Shown one piece after another: positions 10,685 through 21,042 of a DNA stretch of 64,000 nt (its first letter is position 1; every line of letters starts with the position of its first letter). A program made the position numbers and the translations under genes. The notes under the pieces were generated by a model. That model made no database searches. It was not told the DNA's origin and saw only the letters and a program-made list of their open reading frames with translations. The stretch is taken from NCBI GenBank assembly GCA_010093605.1, contig MU004182.1:901032-965031 (forward strand), given 5' to 3'. The stretch comes from Lophium mytilinum. Its lineage: Eukaryota > Ascomycota > Dothideomycetes > Mytilinidiales > Mytilinidiaceae.

Positions 10685-10742
10685 ACATTAGAACCCGTTG
10701 GCCATTCGTAGCCCTACCTTTGCAATGATGATAAAGTAGCGC
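10685..10742. repeat. Diverged direct repeat, copy B
   Basis: Partner of 8897-8954 (same orientation, 44 of 58 positions identical by hand alignment). The best conserved part is ATGATAAAGT at the right end. Confidence 0.6.
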
Positions 10743-10886
10743 TCCAAACCGCTCCCAATCACTCAATGTTATTAAAGTCTGGTATCATTGCCATGCCGGA
10801 GCTTGGTAGTATTTATTGGAATAGGACGCTAAATTATACAACAAGAATGCTATCTGAGGTATTGAACAAGAAAGAACTTCGCTCTT

Positions 10887-12915
10887 TTAGATCCTGCCAC
10901 GCTCAAGGAACTTGTTGGGGATATCCACATATTTCGACCGGATGTACTCGCATAGATTCTTGCCCAAGCTGTCATAGCCACTAGTAGCATTGAAACCACG
11001 ATCTAGATGGTCGCGGAGAAGGAAGTGTACGGCGAGGATGTTGGGCATCTCAGATCGATCGATGTTCTTGCCCTTGTCATCCTTGCCCAGCAACTCACGA
11101 AGCTTCTCGACACTAAGCATCGTTCGGAACCACTCGTACTCATCGGCGTTGCGCACGAAGAGACCCAAGTTGGCGTTTGAGGACTTGTCACCAGATCGAC
11201 CCATCACGACGTAGCCTAGAGGAGCACGGGTAGTCGGGCCGAATTGTGATAGATCGACGGGGCTGCGGGTGTTGTATGTAGGTTGGTTGAAGTCGTATGT
11301 CTTCATCTGTGTGGGAGTAGGGATTTCGACGACGGTTCCATCAGGAAGATGAGCAGTTTCCTTGACGAACGACTGAGGCATCAAGCTGACCCAGTACTCG
11401 AAGAATGGCCGTCCAATGGCCTGGCGCATGTCTGGAGCCATGGTAGATCCTGGATAACCTTGGAGCAAGTTCTCAATACAGAAGCGGGCGAAAGAACCCC
11501 GATCGGAGTCGATCATAGCACCTGCGGATAAGAGATCGGGATCTTGGGTCTGGGCGAATATCCTCAAGTCGACGGTAGCCTCGTCCTGAGATTGTGGGTC
11601 TACTGGCACCGAACCAGCAATCTGGAACTTCAGGCAAGTAAATTTTTTTGCGTGGTCACCGAGAGCAGCCAAAGTTTGACGTTCGATCATCTTTGCCTTC
11701 TCCTCGATATTAAGACCGGTAAGGTAGAAGTGAAACTCGGCTTGGTAGCCACCCTTGGCGGTGATACCAACTAAGATACTTTGTTAGCGGTTTGTTGGGA
11801 ATTAGAAATAATAGGAACTGCGTACCTTTGGTGGTAGATGGGGCAGGCATGCCCTTAACACCAGAAACCTTGACGGCATTCTCTCCAACTTGTTCTAGCT
11901 TGACATCCTCGATATATGCGGTCACGTCTGAGTTGTAGTAGTAAGGACCCTGAATCTCGTACAGAAGCTGACTAGCAACGGTAGCGACATTGACAAGACC
12001 GTGCTTGCCCTTCTCCATTGTGATAACGGCCTCGCCGAGGTGGTCAAGAGCAGCAATCGGGTAGCCCATGTCGGTATCGTTGACGCCGAGGTCCTTGAAA
12101 CCGCTGTAGTAGCCACCTGTGGCATAGGTGCTGCACTCGATGATGTGTCCAACCATTAAAGCGCCAGCGAGCTCCTGGACGTCCTCTCGCTTCCAGCCGT
12201 GCCACCACATGGCAGCACCGACAATGGGCGACGCGTCAGCGACACGGCCGCAGACGACGATATCTGCTCCTCCCTCAAAGCAGGCTGCGATACCAGTACC
12301 TCCGAGGTAGCATTGGGCGCAGATCGGGTCGAATCCCCAGTCCTGAATGTTCTTGCCGGCGGGAAGGTTGGGGAAGTTCTCGCCTGTATCGAATTAGATC
12401 GTTGTTCGCCAGAAGCAACTTCTTACGGCTTACCCTTGTTGTACAACTCTAGCATGGCATCAGTGACATCGTCGCCATCCACATATCCAACCTTTAGATC
12501 GACACCGTGCTTGATAATCAACTTCTTGACTGCCTCTGCAAGACCTTGGACATCACTCGCACCGGCATTGACGCAAATCTTAGTCTTGTTCTTCGCTAAC
12601 CACGGGATGGCAGGGTCGAGCTCTTCCAAAAAGTATGGTTCGTAGGCAGCGCCAACTGCAGAAAGCTGCTTCTTGTTGAGTTTGTCCCGCTTGTCGGAGC
12701 CACGGAGGGTCATATTGCACTCGCTCATCCAATCTCCAGTGATGACATCGACTTGCGGCTCATTCTTGGCCATGTCATGAATGGCTCTTTTGCGGTCATA
12801 AACACCTGGACGGCAAGTCACATCAGTAAGTATGCTAGATAAAAGTAGGATATCTCTCACCTCCGGAGCATCCTGCCACATTGATGGGCCTCTTGTGGGT
12901 ACCGTTGGCAGCCAT
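10887..12915 (-). CDS. AtuA/DUF1446 family protein, copy 1 (four exons)
   Basis: Minus-strand exons 12915-12861, 12805-12434, 12383-11826 and 11770-10887 join in phase to 622 residues. The start MAANGTHKRPINVAGCSG leads into GGVYDRKRAIHDMAKNEPQVDVITGDWMSE, the N-terminal DUF1446 (acyclic terpene utilisation A) fold; typical family blocks follow: ICVNAGASD, VGYVDGDDV, GADIVVCGRVADASP, MWWHGW, GHIIECSTYATGGYYSG and LLYEIQGPYYYNSDV. The C-terminal AtuA-like domain contains GRSGDKSSNANLGLFVR (about residue 515). Length equals the usual fungal fused form; in many bacteria the two parts are separate genes. The family is linked genetically to citronellol/geraniol catabolism in Pseudomonas, but its reaction is not established to my knowledge. 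The protein ends ERGRI, without a peroxisomal signal. A second, intronless paralogue lies at 22591. Confidence 0.9.
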
Positions 12916-13649
12916 GTTGAACCAAGAAGACTGGGTATGTGTGAAAAGACTGAATTCAGGGGCAGGGTATCGTGACAGCTCTTAAAAATTCTAGTTCGAA
13001 AGTCGGAACGTAGTGTAGTTCAGGGCCGAGCTGGGCTTGAAAACAGCTTTATATCTCCTGAAAGATCTCAGCCCCCTTTGCCGACTTATCCATCTAAGAG
13101 GAATACGGCACATGACACCCCGCTATGCTTGAGATACCTTGCGGGGAGTATGCAGATAGAAGACGCCGGGGTTAGAAGTCCGGCAACAAAAGCTGGGCTT
13201 TCATGCAGGACCAGCTGGGGGGAACGTCTTCTGTACGGTAGACAATAGCCATACCAATCCAGGCCCAACACGAAGGAGTCCCACTGGGGTTGATTGGATG
13301 AGAATTTAGAGGTGGAGGGGTCGCGGGGTCGAGAAAATGTGGAGTGGCAACTGGTGGGACATGGCTACTGATTCATCCCGCTAATCACCATAATCCGAGA
13401 CGCTAATGAGTCATTAGGCCACAATTCTGAGTGTACCCCGCGACTTTCTGACTTGTTAGACGTGCCGAAGACACGCTGGGAATCGATGAAGGGCCAGGCA
13501 CACATTCAAGGGCCGCGGATATACGTCGGGCCAGTCATTATCCCGTGAGCGGCGAGAAGTCTTACCACAACAGAGTAGTTTAATTCAAACACATTGCGCT
13601 GAGAATGAGCTATAGTTCTGTACAGACTTCTATGATATACGCGTCGTTC
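12916..13649. other. Promoter region of AtuA copy 1
   Basis: 734 bp between AtuA copy 1 and the ABM gene, both on the minus strand. A TATAAAG on the minus strand (13053-13047) is about 135 bp before the AtuA start. It also contains the perfect palindrome CTAATGAGTCATTAG and a nearby TGATTCAT (13369-13376). No gene seen. Confidence 0.6.
13403..13417. promoter_or_regulatory. Palindromic bZIP-like site, cluster motif 1
   Basis: CTAATGAGTCATTAG, two perfect 7-bp half-sites around a central base, containing an AP-1-type TGAGTCA core. Identity with the site at 22290-22304 (opposite strand) continues six bases outward (GAGACG), with only the central base different. It lies about 490 bp upstream of AtuA copy 1. 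Confidence 0.7.
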
Positions 13650-14431
13650 TTATAGGTTAGAAGACGGTCTCTCTTTGTGAAGGTAGCCAGCTACAACTTT
13701 GAGGAATGCAAACTTTAGGTTTGTCCTGATATCGCCGTACTTTGCCTTATTGTTTGTCACAGCTGCACTTTTCGCGTGGACATCCCAAAGATACTTCTCG
13801 CTCTCGTACACTTCGACGGTCCTGATGGTGTTTTCCTGATCCTTGTCTTTCAGGATTGCGTACGCCAATGTGCCTGGCTCGTTGTTCTGGCTCTCGGACG
13901 TGACGGCCTTCCAGCCGTCGAATGCGCCTGCTCTTGTCCCATCCTTATAATCGAGTGTCGCAAACACAATATAGGGATTGCTCGCCTTATTGCTTTCCGG
14001 TCTGGTGAAGGAGAAGGCAGTTTCCGTTGTGTAGACTTTCGTGGGAGCCGCGAACAGCGAAGTTTCCGTAGTGAAGGTCTTTATCAACTCTTGAACCGCA
14101 TCCGAAGCCAGGTGAGCGTCGACTGTGGCCTGGTCGGCATATCTAGGATGGTCAGCATGTTGTTGCCGTATTATTGCTTTATTGAACTAACTCTTCAATA
14201 GCGTAGACAGACAAGTCGTCCTGGGGATCAGTCGAAACTGTTACGGCGTATCTGACGACTCCAGGCTCCTGAGCTTGCGAGTAGTGGCCGACTTTGGTGA
14301 GCGCATCGATGAGCTATACGCCGGCATGTTAGTCAATCATCTACCGACAAGAGCTTGCTAGAGAGACATGCCTTCCGCTTGGCCTCTTTTGAAGCCGCAG
14401 CGAGATGCCCGATCACAACAATGGAAGGCAT
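13650..14431 (-). CDS. Tandem ABM-fold (dimeric alpha-beta barrel) protein
   Basis: Minus-strand exons 14431-14372, 14313-14192 and 14142-13650 give 224 residues. The first intron needs a GC-AG pair (donor AAG|GCATGT, acceptor GTATAG) because no GT donor keeps the frame; the second is GT-AG. Residues 1-100 (MPSIVVIGHLAAASKEAK...LIDALTKVGHYSQAQEPG...YAVTVSTD...VYAIEEYADQATVDAHLAS) form an antibiotic-biosynthesis-monooxygenase-like half-barrel; residues 110-215 look like a second, more divergent copy (YIVFATLDYKDGTRAG...NEPGTLAYAILKDKD...VEVYESEKYLWDVHAKSAA). Such proteins are cofactor-free oxygenases, isomerases or decarboxylases, or binding proteins. It lies between AtuA copy 1 and the MFS pump, so a role in the same pathway is likely. 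The C-terminus PSSNL is at best a weak PTS1 variant. Confidence 0.8.
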
Positions 14432-14938
14432 TTTGACGATTGAGCAGATGTCGAGGAGGAAAACGCCATCAAGGTGTCCAGCGATTCATTTTGTCCCCTC
14501 CACTAGGCTGCACGTGCGGACAAGCTAGCGGGAACGAGTTGCTAAAGCACGGCATCATAGGACCGTCGGAATGTGTCCAGGTGGGAGTCGAATGGGGTTG
14601 TGGGGAACTGCCTAAGGTGGAGGTCAAGGAAGTAGGTTCCCGAAGGTCACGTGCCGCTACAGCTTAGCGCTCCTGCGCTGTGATCTTTGCTTTTACCGAG
14701 CTTCTCTCCCCTTTCTCATCACATCCTCGATATGTCCAACCGTACGGAGTTAAGCATTTGCTTCTAGCTTACTCCTCCCACGGCCAGTCTGTCAGCAGCA
14801 CGTGGAAACAGAACACATTCAAAAAAGCGCCATAAAATGTGTAAACGACCAAGTGGCTAGCTTGAACAACTTTCATAAGAATACGGCTAGGCGATGCTTT
14901 CAGATGCTCGGATCTCTTCGATAGCAGATTGGGAGAAC
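14432..14938. other. Promoter region of the ABM gene
   Basis: 507 bp upstream of the ABM gene and downstream of the MFS gene. A CACGTG E-box-like site lies near 14649, and GATTCATT (14483-14490) resembles part of the cluster motif but lacks its palindrome. No gene seen. Confidence 0.45.
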
Positions 14939-16984
14939 TTAAACGACATCTTTCTCCTGAACGACATCATGCTCCAGATTCCCTCCGATGGTCTTGCCAT
15001 GCATCCTCCTCTCGATCTTGCTGGTAAGATGCTTCTTAGGATCCTTAGTAAACAGAGACCCAATGATGGCGATACCTCCGAAGCCCAGGGACGCCAAGTA
15101 GACTGTCTTGAACGCAGCCGCATACGCGAACGGAACAGAACCTGCTACTGCGGTGATGACGGCCGTTGTTATGCCTGGAACTTCCGCCAACTTTCCTGTG
15201 CTCACCGCTGCTAGTACTGCGGGAACTTCTGATGAGGGCAGCCCAGCTGCGACGGCTGCACCACCTACCATGGAAGGTAGGGTCTCAGACAGCCTGTTTG
15301 TCAAGATGGTCGAATACACAGCGACAGCAATTGATCCACCAGCTGCTCGGATTGATGCCAGCATGCCAGACGAAAGGCCAATGTCTTCTGCGTGGCAGAA
15401 CAGTGGGGCCATAGACAAAGCAGCAAGCTCGATAAATCCGACGAAGAACGGTCCGAGAATGGTGAATGCAATACCCATACTCTTCGTACTCGGTGTCAGG
15501 GACGAGAGGGCCGATACGAACGAGACCATCCCACAGGCTGATATGATTGTCCAATATCGAGCATTGCCGAAGTAGCGGATCATGCCTCCAGCGCATACCT
15601 GGCCGAGTGCCGTAGCGGCACTGACAGTGCACTGAAAACAGAAGGTCAGTGTAGCTCATAGAGAGCCTGAATGCTGCTGAATTGCTTACAGATAGCCATC
15701 CGGCATAATTCACATCACTAGTGTACATTGTGGAAACCTGTTGTGGCCCTGTCGCATGGGTCAGCTTTGATTCATGCACTAGGAGTGCTATACTCACATA
15801 GAAGAACGGCTGAGTAGTAGAACATGCTAGCGACGGTTGCGCAAGTTACCAAGCTGATGAAACCTCGGTTTCTGAAGAGCTTCATTGGCATCAAAGGATA
15901 TTTTTGATTCCCGAAGGCCTCCCAGCAGCCGAACGAAATCAGTAGAACTACACCAATCACCATGGTACTAATCACGGCTGCAGATTTCCATGGGAACAGC
16001 CCGCCTCCCTATGTTTTCACGGTTAGAAATCCGAGATATTAAACGTACAAATCGCAATACTGGGTTAGAAGAAAGACTTACCCAGGAAAGACCCATCAAA
16101 AACAAAGTGAGGCCAGAGATCCACAAGAACATGCCGACAAAATCCAATTCCTTAGCTTGAGACATCTTTGATTTGTGCTCGTGCAACATCTCGAAAGTTG
16201 GTGGATGGTAGAAGAAGAATAGGAGGACGACAGCCAAACCGGTAGTAATTAGGTTAAGGTAGTATGTCCATCTCCACCCTAGGGAAGGGTCCTGGATGAA
16301 TGCTCTAGCGATTTTTGGTCCAAAGGTGGCAATCGGTGCTGATGTCGCGAAGATAAAGGACATGACAGCAGGGCGGTACTTATTTGGTACCAATTCGCCG
16401 ACTGCGACGCCAAAGCTGAGCTGAATGCATTCTCCGAGACCATAGACCACGCTCGCGAGAATCAAAGCTGTGATGTTCTGAGCTGTGCAGCCTACGATAA
16501 CACCGATGAAGCAAACGACATTGCCACCGATGAAAAACCAGCGACGTCCTGCTTTACGTTAATTACTGCCGAGCGAGAGCTGAGGAGGCAGAACTGACCA
16601 AACAAATCACTCAATCGACCAGAGACCAAGAACATGCAGCTTTCAGCCAGAGTTCTCCCAATATTGACCCATGCAATGTTCTTGTCTGGCCCGATGTCTT
16701 CATTGATGTAGGTCAAGACATTTGTAGGCAGGATTAGGAAGATGTAGGCCGACATTTGGGCAAGACAGAGTCCCTTTACGCTGTTAGAACGGGATCTGCA
16801 AAGAGAGAGTGAGAAGAGTTCTTACAGCCATCGTTCCTAGGAATGGTAGACTGTAAAAGTAATTATTGGGTATAGTATCGCCACGCGCCACCTCATTGAT
16901 GGAAAGAGTCTCCTCTTGCGAGGAGGTCTCGTCTTCAACAATTTCGTTCTTTTCTGCCATGTTCTTATGGGATTGCGGATCCAT
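14939..16984 (-). CDS. MFS transporter, TRI12 / trichothecene-efflux-pump type
   Basis: Six minus-strand exons: 16984-16826, 16773-16599, 16548-16082, 16008-15798, 15748-15690 and 15631-14939; 587 residues. The first intron uses an AAG acceptor after a CTAAC branch sequence, giving PFLGTMA|GLCLAQMSAYIF. Family marks are the loop 2-3 motif GRLSDLFG|RRWFFIGGN (split by intron 2), FINEDIGPD-like YINEDIGPDKNIAWV, GECIQLSFGVAVGELVPNKYRP and a long C-terminal cytoplasmic tail. The pattern of about 14 hydrophobic helices with TRI12-like motifs points to a fungal DHA-type proton antiporter. In this cluster it could import the pathway's substrate or export a toxic intermediate. The start at 16984 (MDPQSHKN) was chosen; 16960 (MAEKNE) is possible. 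Its promoter holds a copy of the cluster motif. Confidence 0.85.
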
Positions 16985-17436
16985 GTGGACCGCGTACGAG
17001 ACGGGGGAGGTACTGCTCGACGTTGACGCGTTGGAGAGGAAAGGAAAGCCCAAGAGCTCAATTAGGGAAAGATGTGCGAGTATCAAGGGACGACAGAGAG
17101 CTGTGTGGAAGTGATGTCTATCACAATGCCCAGAGAACTAGTCTCATGACCAGGAAGGGAGCTCCATACATATAGCAAACGCCTCGTCCTTAGTCCCTCG
17201 CCCTCATTTGGCGTAATCTCAGGGCCTACGGGCATTCTAAACACCCTGAGCGCCTATTCGGTCCCCGCATCCTCCGGGGCCTCCGCACGTTCTCTAAGCG
17301 ATGATATGGGGTTTGGGGATAATAGTGGGGACCGGGGAAACCCTGCAGGTCAATATGGTCACCGACGAGCCCGGAAAACGATTTGCAGATCGTAGCGTGC
17401 CTCGAAAATGCCCTTTCGACTCATGTCTTGCAGGCA

Positions 17437-17447
17437 CTAATGATTCA
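17437..17447 (+). promoter_or_regulatory. bZIP-like half-palindrome, cluster motif 2
   Basis: CTAATGATTCA, one full half-site plus core of the palindrome seen at 13403 and 22290, preceded by CA as at 22288. It lies about 450 bp upstream of the MFS transporter. Confidence 0.55.
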
Positions 17448-17458
17448 GGTGAAGCAAT

Positions 17459-17465
17459 TGACTCA
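17459..17465 (+). promoter_or_regulatory. AP-1-type TGACTCA site
   Basis: TGACTCA, a textbook bZIP/AP-1-like heptamer, 11 bp after motif 2 in the MFS promoter. Alone it could be a general Gcn4/CPC1-type site; paired with motif 2 it suggests bZIP control. Confidence 0.45.
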
Positions 17466-17732
17466 GGTAAAGCGCTAGAGGAGGCGACGACGAGTCAATG
17501 GAATCCCGAATTAGCGCCACCGCAACATCACTCGCCGACGACTCAGCAGAACGCGTCGCAAAGAGCTCTACCATTCGTGCCACTTCTTCCGATGCACAAC
17601 CTCAGGTCTCATATCACATGGTTATGGATTCTTCTCGTTCTTCAATAAGATAGGCTAATCTAACAGTCATCTTAGACTTTCAGACATCTACAGTAGCTAG
17701 TCTTCCTGCGAGGTGAACCCAAAAGACAGTCA

Positions 17733-18612
17733 TCAGCAGATCCATCCACCATCAACTGAATGTATCGCCCCTGTTATGAAAGTGGACTCGTCGCCTAGAA
17801 GGAAGGCTACCAAACTTGCTACCTCTGATGGCTTCCCAGGCCTATTCAGTGCAGTATGGGCATAATTATCAAAAGTGACATTTGGGTTCCCGGCTCCCGC
17901 GATCTCTCGTGCCTTGGCGACCATTGGAGTCTCTATCGTTCCACTAGATCTCCTTTCAGCTTTCACAATCTTAGTTCGAGCGTGGTCGTATCACTTACGG
18001 AGCAATGGCATTTACCCTGATGCCTTTAGACCCCATGTCTTTTGCGGCACTTCGAGTAAGACCGACCACGCCATGTTTACTAGCTGAATACGAAGCATTC
18101 TTCGCTCGGCCTGATATGCCCGCCACTGAAGCAGCATTGACGATGGAGCCACCATTTTCCATGTTCTGGAGCTGCGCTCTTTGGCAGTACCTGTCGAGTC
18201 GCCAAGTTAAGACCCATATTATTAGGGGAAAATGTGGCACTAACATTAGACCGGTAAGGTTGACCCCGATTACAAAATCCCAATCAGAATCTTCAATCTC
18301 CGCAGCCGTTTTTATGCCAATAGCGTTCCCAGTCACTCCAGCCAGATTGGCAGCACCATTCAATTTTCCAAACTTCGAGACCGTTGCGTCGATCCACGCG
18401 TCTACCTGCTTCCGGTCCCGGACGTCCATTTTGAACGTCATGACCTCTCCACCTGCAGAGCGGATCTCCTTCGCAGCTTCGTCTAATGGTCCTTCCTGCA
18501 CATCCCCGATGGATACCTTGGCGCCCCTTGAAGCTAGTAGTTTTGCTGTAACGAGGCCGATGCCAGATGCGCCACCAGATACAACAATCACCTTGTCCTT
18601 TAGAGAAGACAT
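17733..18612 (-). CDS. Classical short-chain dehydrogenase/reductase
   Basis: Minus-strand exons 18612-18245, 18190-17999 and 17943-17733 give 256 residues. The cofactor motif GGASGIG (about 13-19) and the acidic residue ending the next strand (SIGDVQ, Asp at the strand end) suggest NAD(H) preference. The NNAG equivalent is NLAG. The catalytic serine lies in IVNAASVAG and Tyr/Lys in SYSASKHG. The C-terminal FITGAIHSVDGGW is the usual FabG-like ending. Both splice junctions restore conserved SDR text: NLTGLM|YCQRAQL and AIAP|GTIETPM. By family it oxidises or reduces a secondary alcohol or ketone; in this cluster a 3-hydroxyacyl-CoA or hydroxylated terpenoid/aromatic intermediate is plausible. 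It shares a 371-bp divergent promoter with CoA ligase 1. The C-terminus GGWIC is not a PTS1. Confidence 0.9.
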
Positions 18613-18983
18613 TGTATTGGCTTGGATAGTGGCGGAACTGCCTACGATTTGAATTGAATAAAGCGGCCCCTGCAGCTTGCGCCGTGCGGAGTACGTCAAG
18701 GACCGAGCACTACCACCAGTAGCAGATTGTGGAGAAAGGAAAGTATTGCCGAGTTCAAAATACTACATCGTCAAGTACTCGCAGTTGCACTTGTCAGCTT
18801 TATGGAGCAATGTTCGGCAACTGGTTGAAATCCCCGCGTCCAAAGCTGGATAATGTCTCCCGATCACGTGCTTTAGCACTTACACAGCTCCACTTACTCG
18901 TAATTTTAGTATCCGCATCCCTTTTAGAGGATCTTTGCGCCTGTATCAAAGTGACGGTATACAGTACGTCTCCTTTAGTCGCG
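18613..18983. other. Bidirectional promoter between the SDR and CoA ligase 1
   Basis: 371 bp between divergent start codons. A CACGTG lies near 18866. I did not see the cluster's palindromic bZIP-like motif here, so these two genes may be driven by another site. Confidence 0.5.
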
Positions 18984-21010
18984 ATGCCAGCTTCAAAGAT
19001 ATACCGTTCGAACTATCCCCGTCCTCATGTTCCGACAAATCTCAGTATATCTCAATATCTTCAGCTATACAACCCAGATGATGCAGCCGCCGACAAAACT
19101 ATCTTCCAAGACGATTGGACGGGAAAGAGTCTAACATATTCTGGGCTGAGAACTCAAAGTGCTAAAGGCGCCTTCGGTCTAAGACAGTTACTCAATCTGG
19201 AGGAGGGAGGAGTTGGTGTGTTGTAATCTTCCCTACATTCGTGCCGTTCACACCGTTTAATTTCTCCCAGTGCTCATATGCGCTCCGAACTCAGTAAGTG
19301 AGCCCTCGGCACGGCATTTCGAGCACTCCGGACTGATGAAGCAATTAGGTGGACGTCGTACTATTGATTCATGCAGTCTTGTGGTGTGGTGGGACTGCAG
19401 TGTAAGCTCGACAGGCAACTAGAACGCCCCAGATTCTGATGCTCCGCTTTTAGACTTGTCAATCCGCTTAGCACCTCGTACGAGGTAGCCCACTGCCTCG
19501 GGATATCTGAGCCTAAGATCCTAGTCGCCGACTCGAGCACATGGCCAACCTTGTTCACTGCAAGTCAGACAGTCCCGGCGGCTGGGACATTCGCCACGTT
19601 GTCTCTAGATGCAGGACCGTGTCCCTTCCCGTCGGTATGTCCTTCCTGTCTCACCTTCCCCGCCCTCGAACTAAGCTGATAGCTTCCAGGCTATTCGTCT
19701 ACCCCAGATCTTCCAGACTAACAATGCCTTACCACCTCTGGACTTGTCAGAGCGGGACAGCCGCGATTATACGGCATGCGTCTGCTTTAGCTCTGGAACC
19801 AGTGGCAAGGCGAAGGGAGTGGAGCTGTCCCACTACAATCTCGTTGCGTCCATGGCAGGGATCCGATCGTCGGATACCACTCTCTGGAACGAGACTATCA
19901 GACAAGTTTTCTTTGCCCCTCTATGCCACATATATGGTGCGTGACGAAGTGGTCTGAAGAAGCTAAACTGATCCTAATCATGGCATAGGACTCGTGAGTG
20001 CCGCTCTGATGGGAGCATCGATTGGCTACTATACCATGTTGATGAAGAAGTACACACTAGGAAGACTTCTCGAGCTCTCTGCGAAAGTTAATGCCAATAC
20101 CCTACGCATCCTTCCGACCATTGCGGTTGCGATCACTAAGGATCATGGGTTCGACCTCGCACAGTTACAGAGTATCAAGTTGATCATGTGCGCTGGAGCA
20201 ACATTGCCCCCGAAGATCATCGAATTCTTCAATCAACGGTTTCCGGGCGCTCCTATCTTCCAAGGCTATGGAATGACAGAAACGAACATTACCACTCTAA
20301 GACCTGAGCAGGCTCACATGATAGGCAGCGTCGGAAAGCTTTTTGCTAACCTCGAGGCTAGGTTGGTCGACGATGATATGAATGACGTGGAGTTTGGCGA
20401 GGAAGGCGAGATGCTCCTCCGTGGGCCGACAGTCTTTCGCAGGTATATGAAAAACCAGGCAGCCACAGATGAGACCTTCCATGAGGGCTGGATGAAGACC
20501 GGTGACATTCTGCGGTCCGATGAAAATGGGTTCTTCTATCTGACCGAACGCAAGAAGGTACGTCCACCGGAAAGGGAGAGAGGTCTTTCGCTAATGCCGT
20601 GTCTAATAGGAATTGATCAAGTACAAAGGGTATGCAAGCTCGTTGTAGTTGAGAGAACATCTAACTGATTCGATTCTAGTAACCAAGTTGCACCGGCGGA
20701 ACTCGAAGCGTACCTTGGAGGCCACCCTTACGTTAGAGAGTGTGCTGTATGTGCACTTTGGGATGAAGACCAGGGCACTGAAGTTCCCATCGCATACGTC
20801 GTTTTGACTGATGAAGGAAGAGCGGCGAGCGAGAACATTGCTTCCACGCTGGCAGAGATCCAGAAGCACGTCGACAGCAAAGTCTCGCCCTACAAGAAGC
20901 TCAGAGGAGGTGTCGTAGCACTCGACGAGATACCAAAAACGGGCACGGGCAAGGTGCTCCGACGTCTGCTGCCCGCAAGACTAGCAAAAGAACGATCATC
21001 AAAGCTTTAG
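18984..21010 (+). CDS. 4CL-like acyl/aryl-CoA ligase 1 with peroxisomal SKL
   Basis: Eight exons, all in phase: 18984-19215, 19271-19293, 19349-19401, 19454-19634, 19690-19936, 19989-20557, 20610-20629 and 20680-21010; 551 residues. Two exons are only 23 and 20 bp. ANL-superfamily motifs are complete: P-loop CFSSGTSGKAKGVELSH, the HIYG turn, FQGYGMTETN, GWMKTGDI, the hinge ELIKYKG|NQVAPAELE and the C-terminal catalytic lysine in PKTGTGKVLRR. Architecture and length match 4-coumarate-CoA-ligase-like fungal enzymes, which make CoA thioesters from carboxylic acids with ATP; the substrate is not predictable. The protein ends RSSKL, a canonical PTS1, so peroxisomal import is expected. It is divergently transcribed from the SDR and converges on enoyl-CoA hydratase 1, 32 bp away. 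Confidence 0.9.
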
Positions 21011-21042
21011 AAATATACAATTACAAGTTCCACATCACACCC

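Larger units (their letters stand above)
10094..10886. other. Promoter region of the secreted-protein gene plus intergenic DNA
   Basis: About 790 bp. It contains a minus-strand TATA-like box, a perfect 32-bp palindrome and copy B of a diverged repeat, all listed separately. No supported gene. Confidence 0.5.
16985..17732. other. Promoter region of the MFS gene
   Basis: 748 bp between the MFS start and the SDR stop. It contains two bZIP-like sites (17437-17447 and 17459-17465) and GC-rich stretches with CCGGGG/CCCCGG words near 17265-17335. No gene seen; a plus-strand frame at 17301-17648 has no recognisable content. Confidence 0.5.

Noticed and set aside
18005-18652. 215-residue plus-strand frame over the SDR gene
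   Set aside because: Antisense shadow that also runs across a well supported intron of the SDR.
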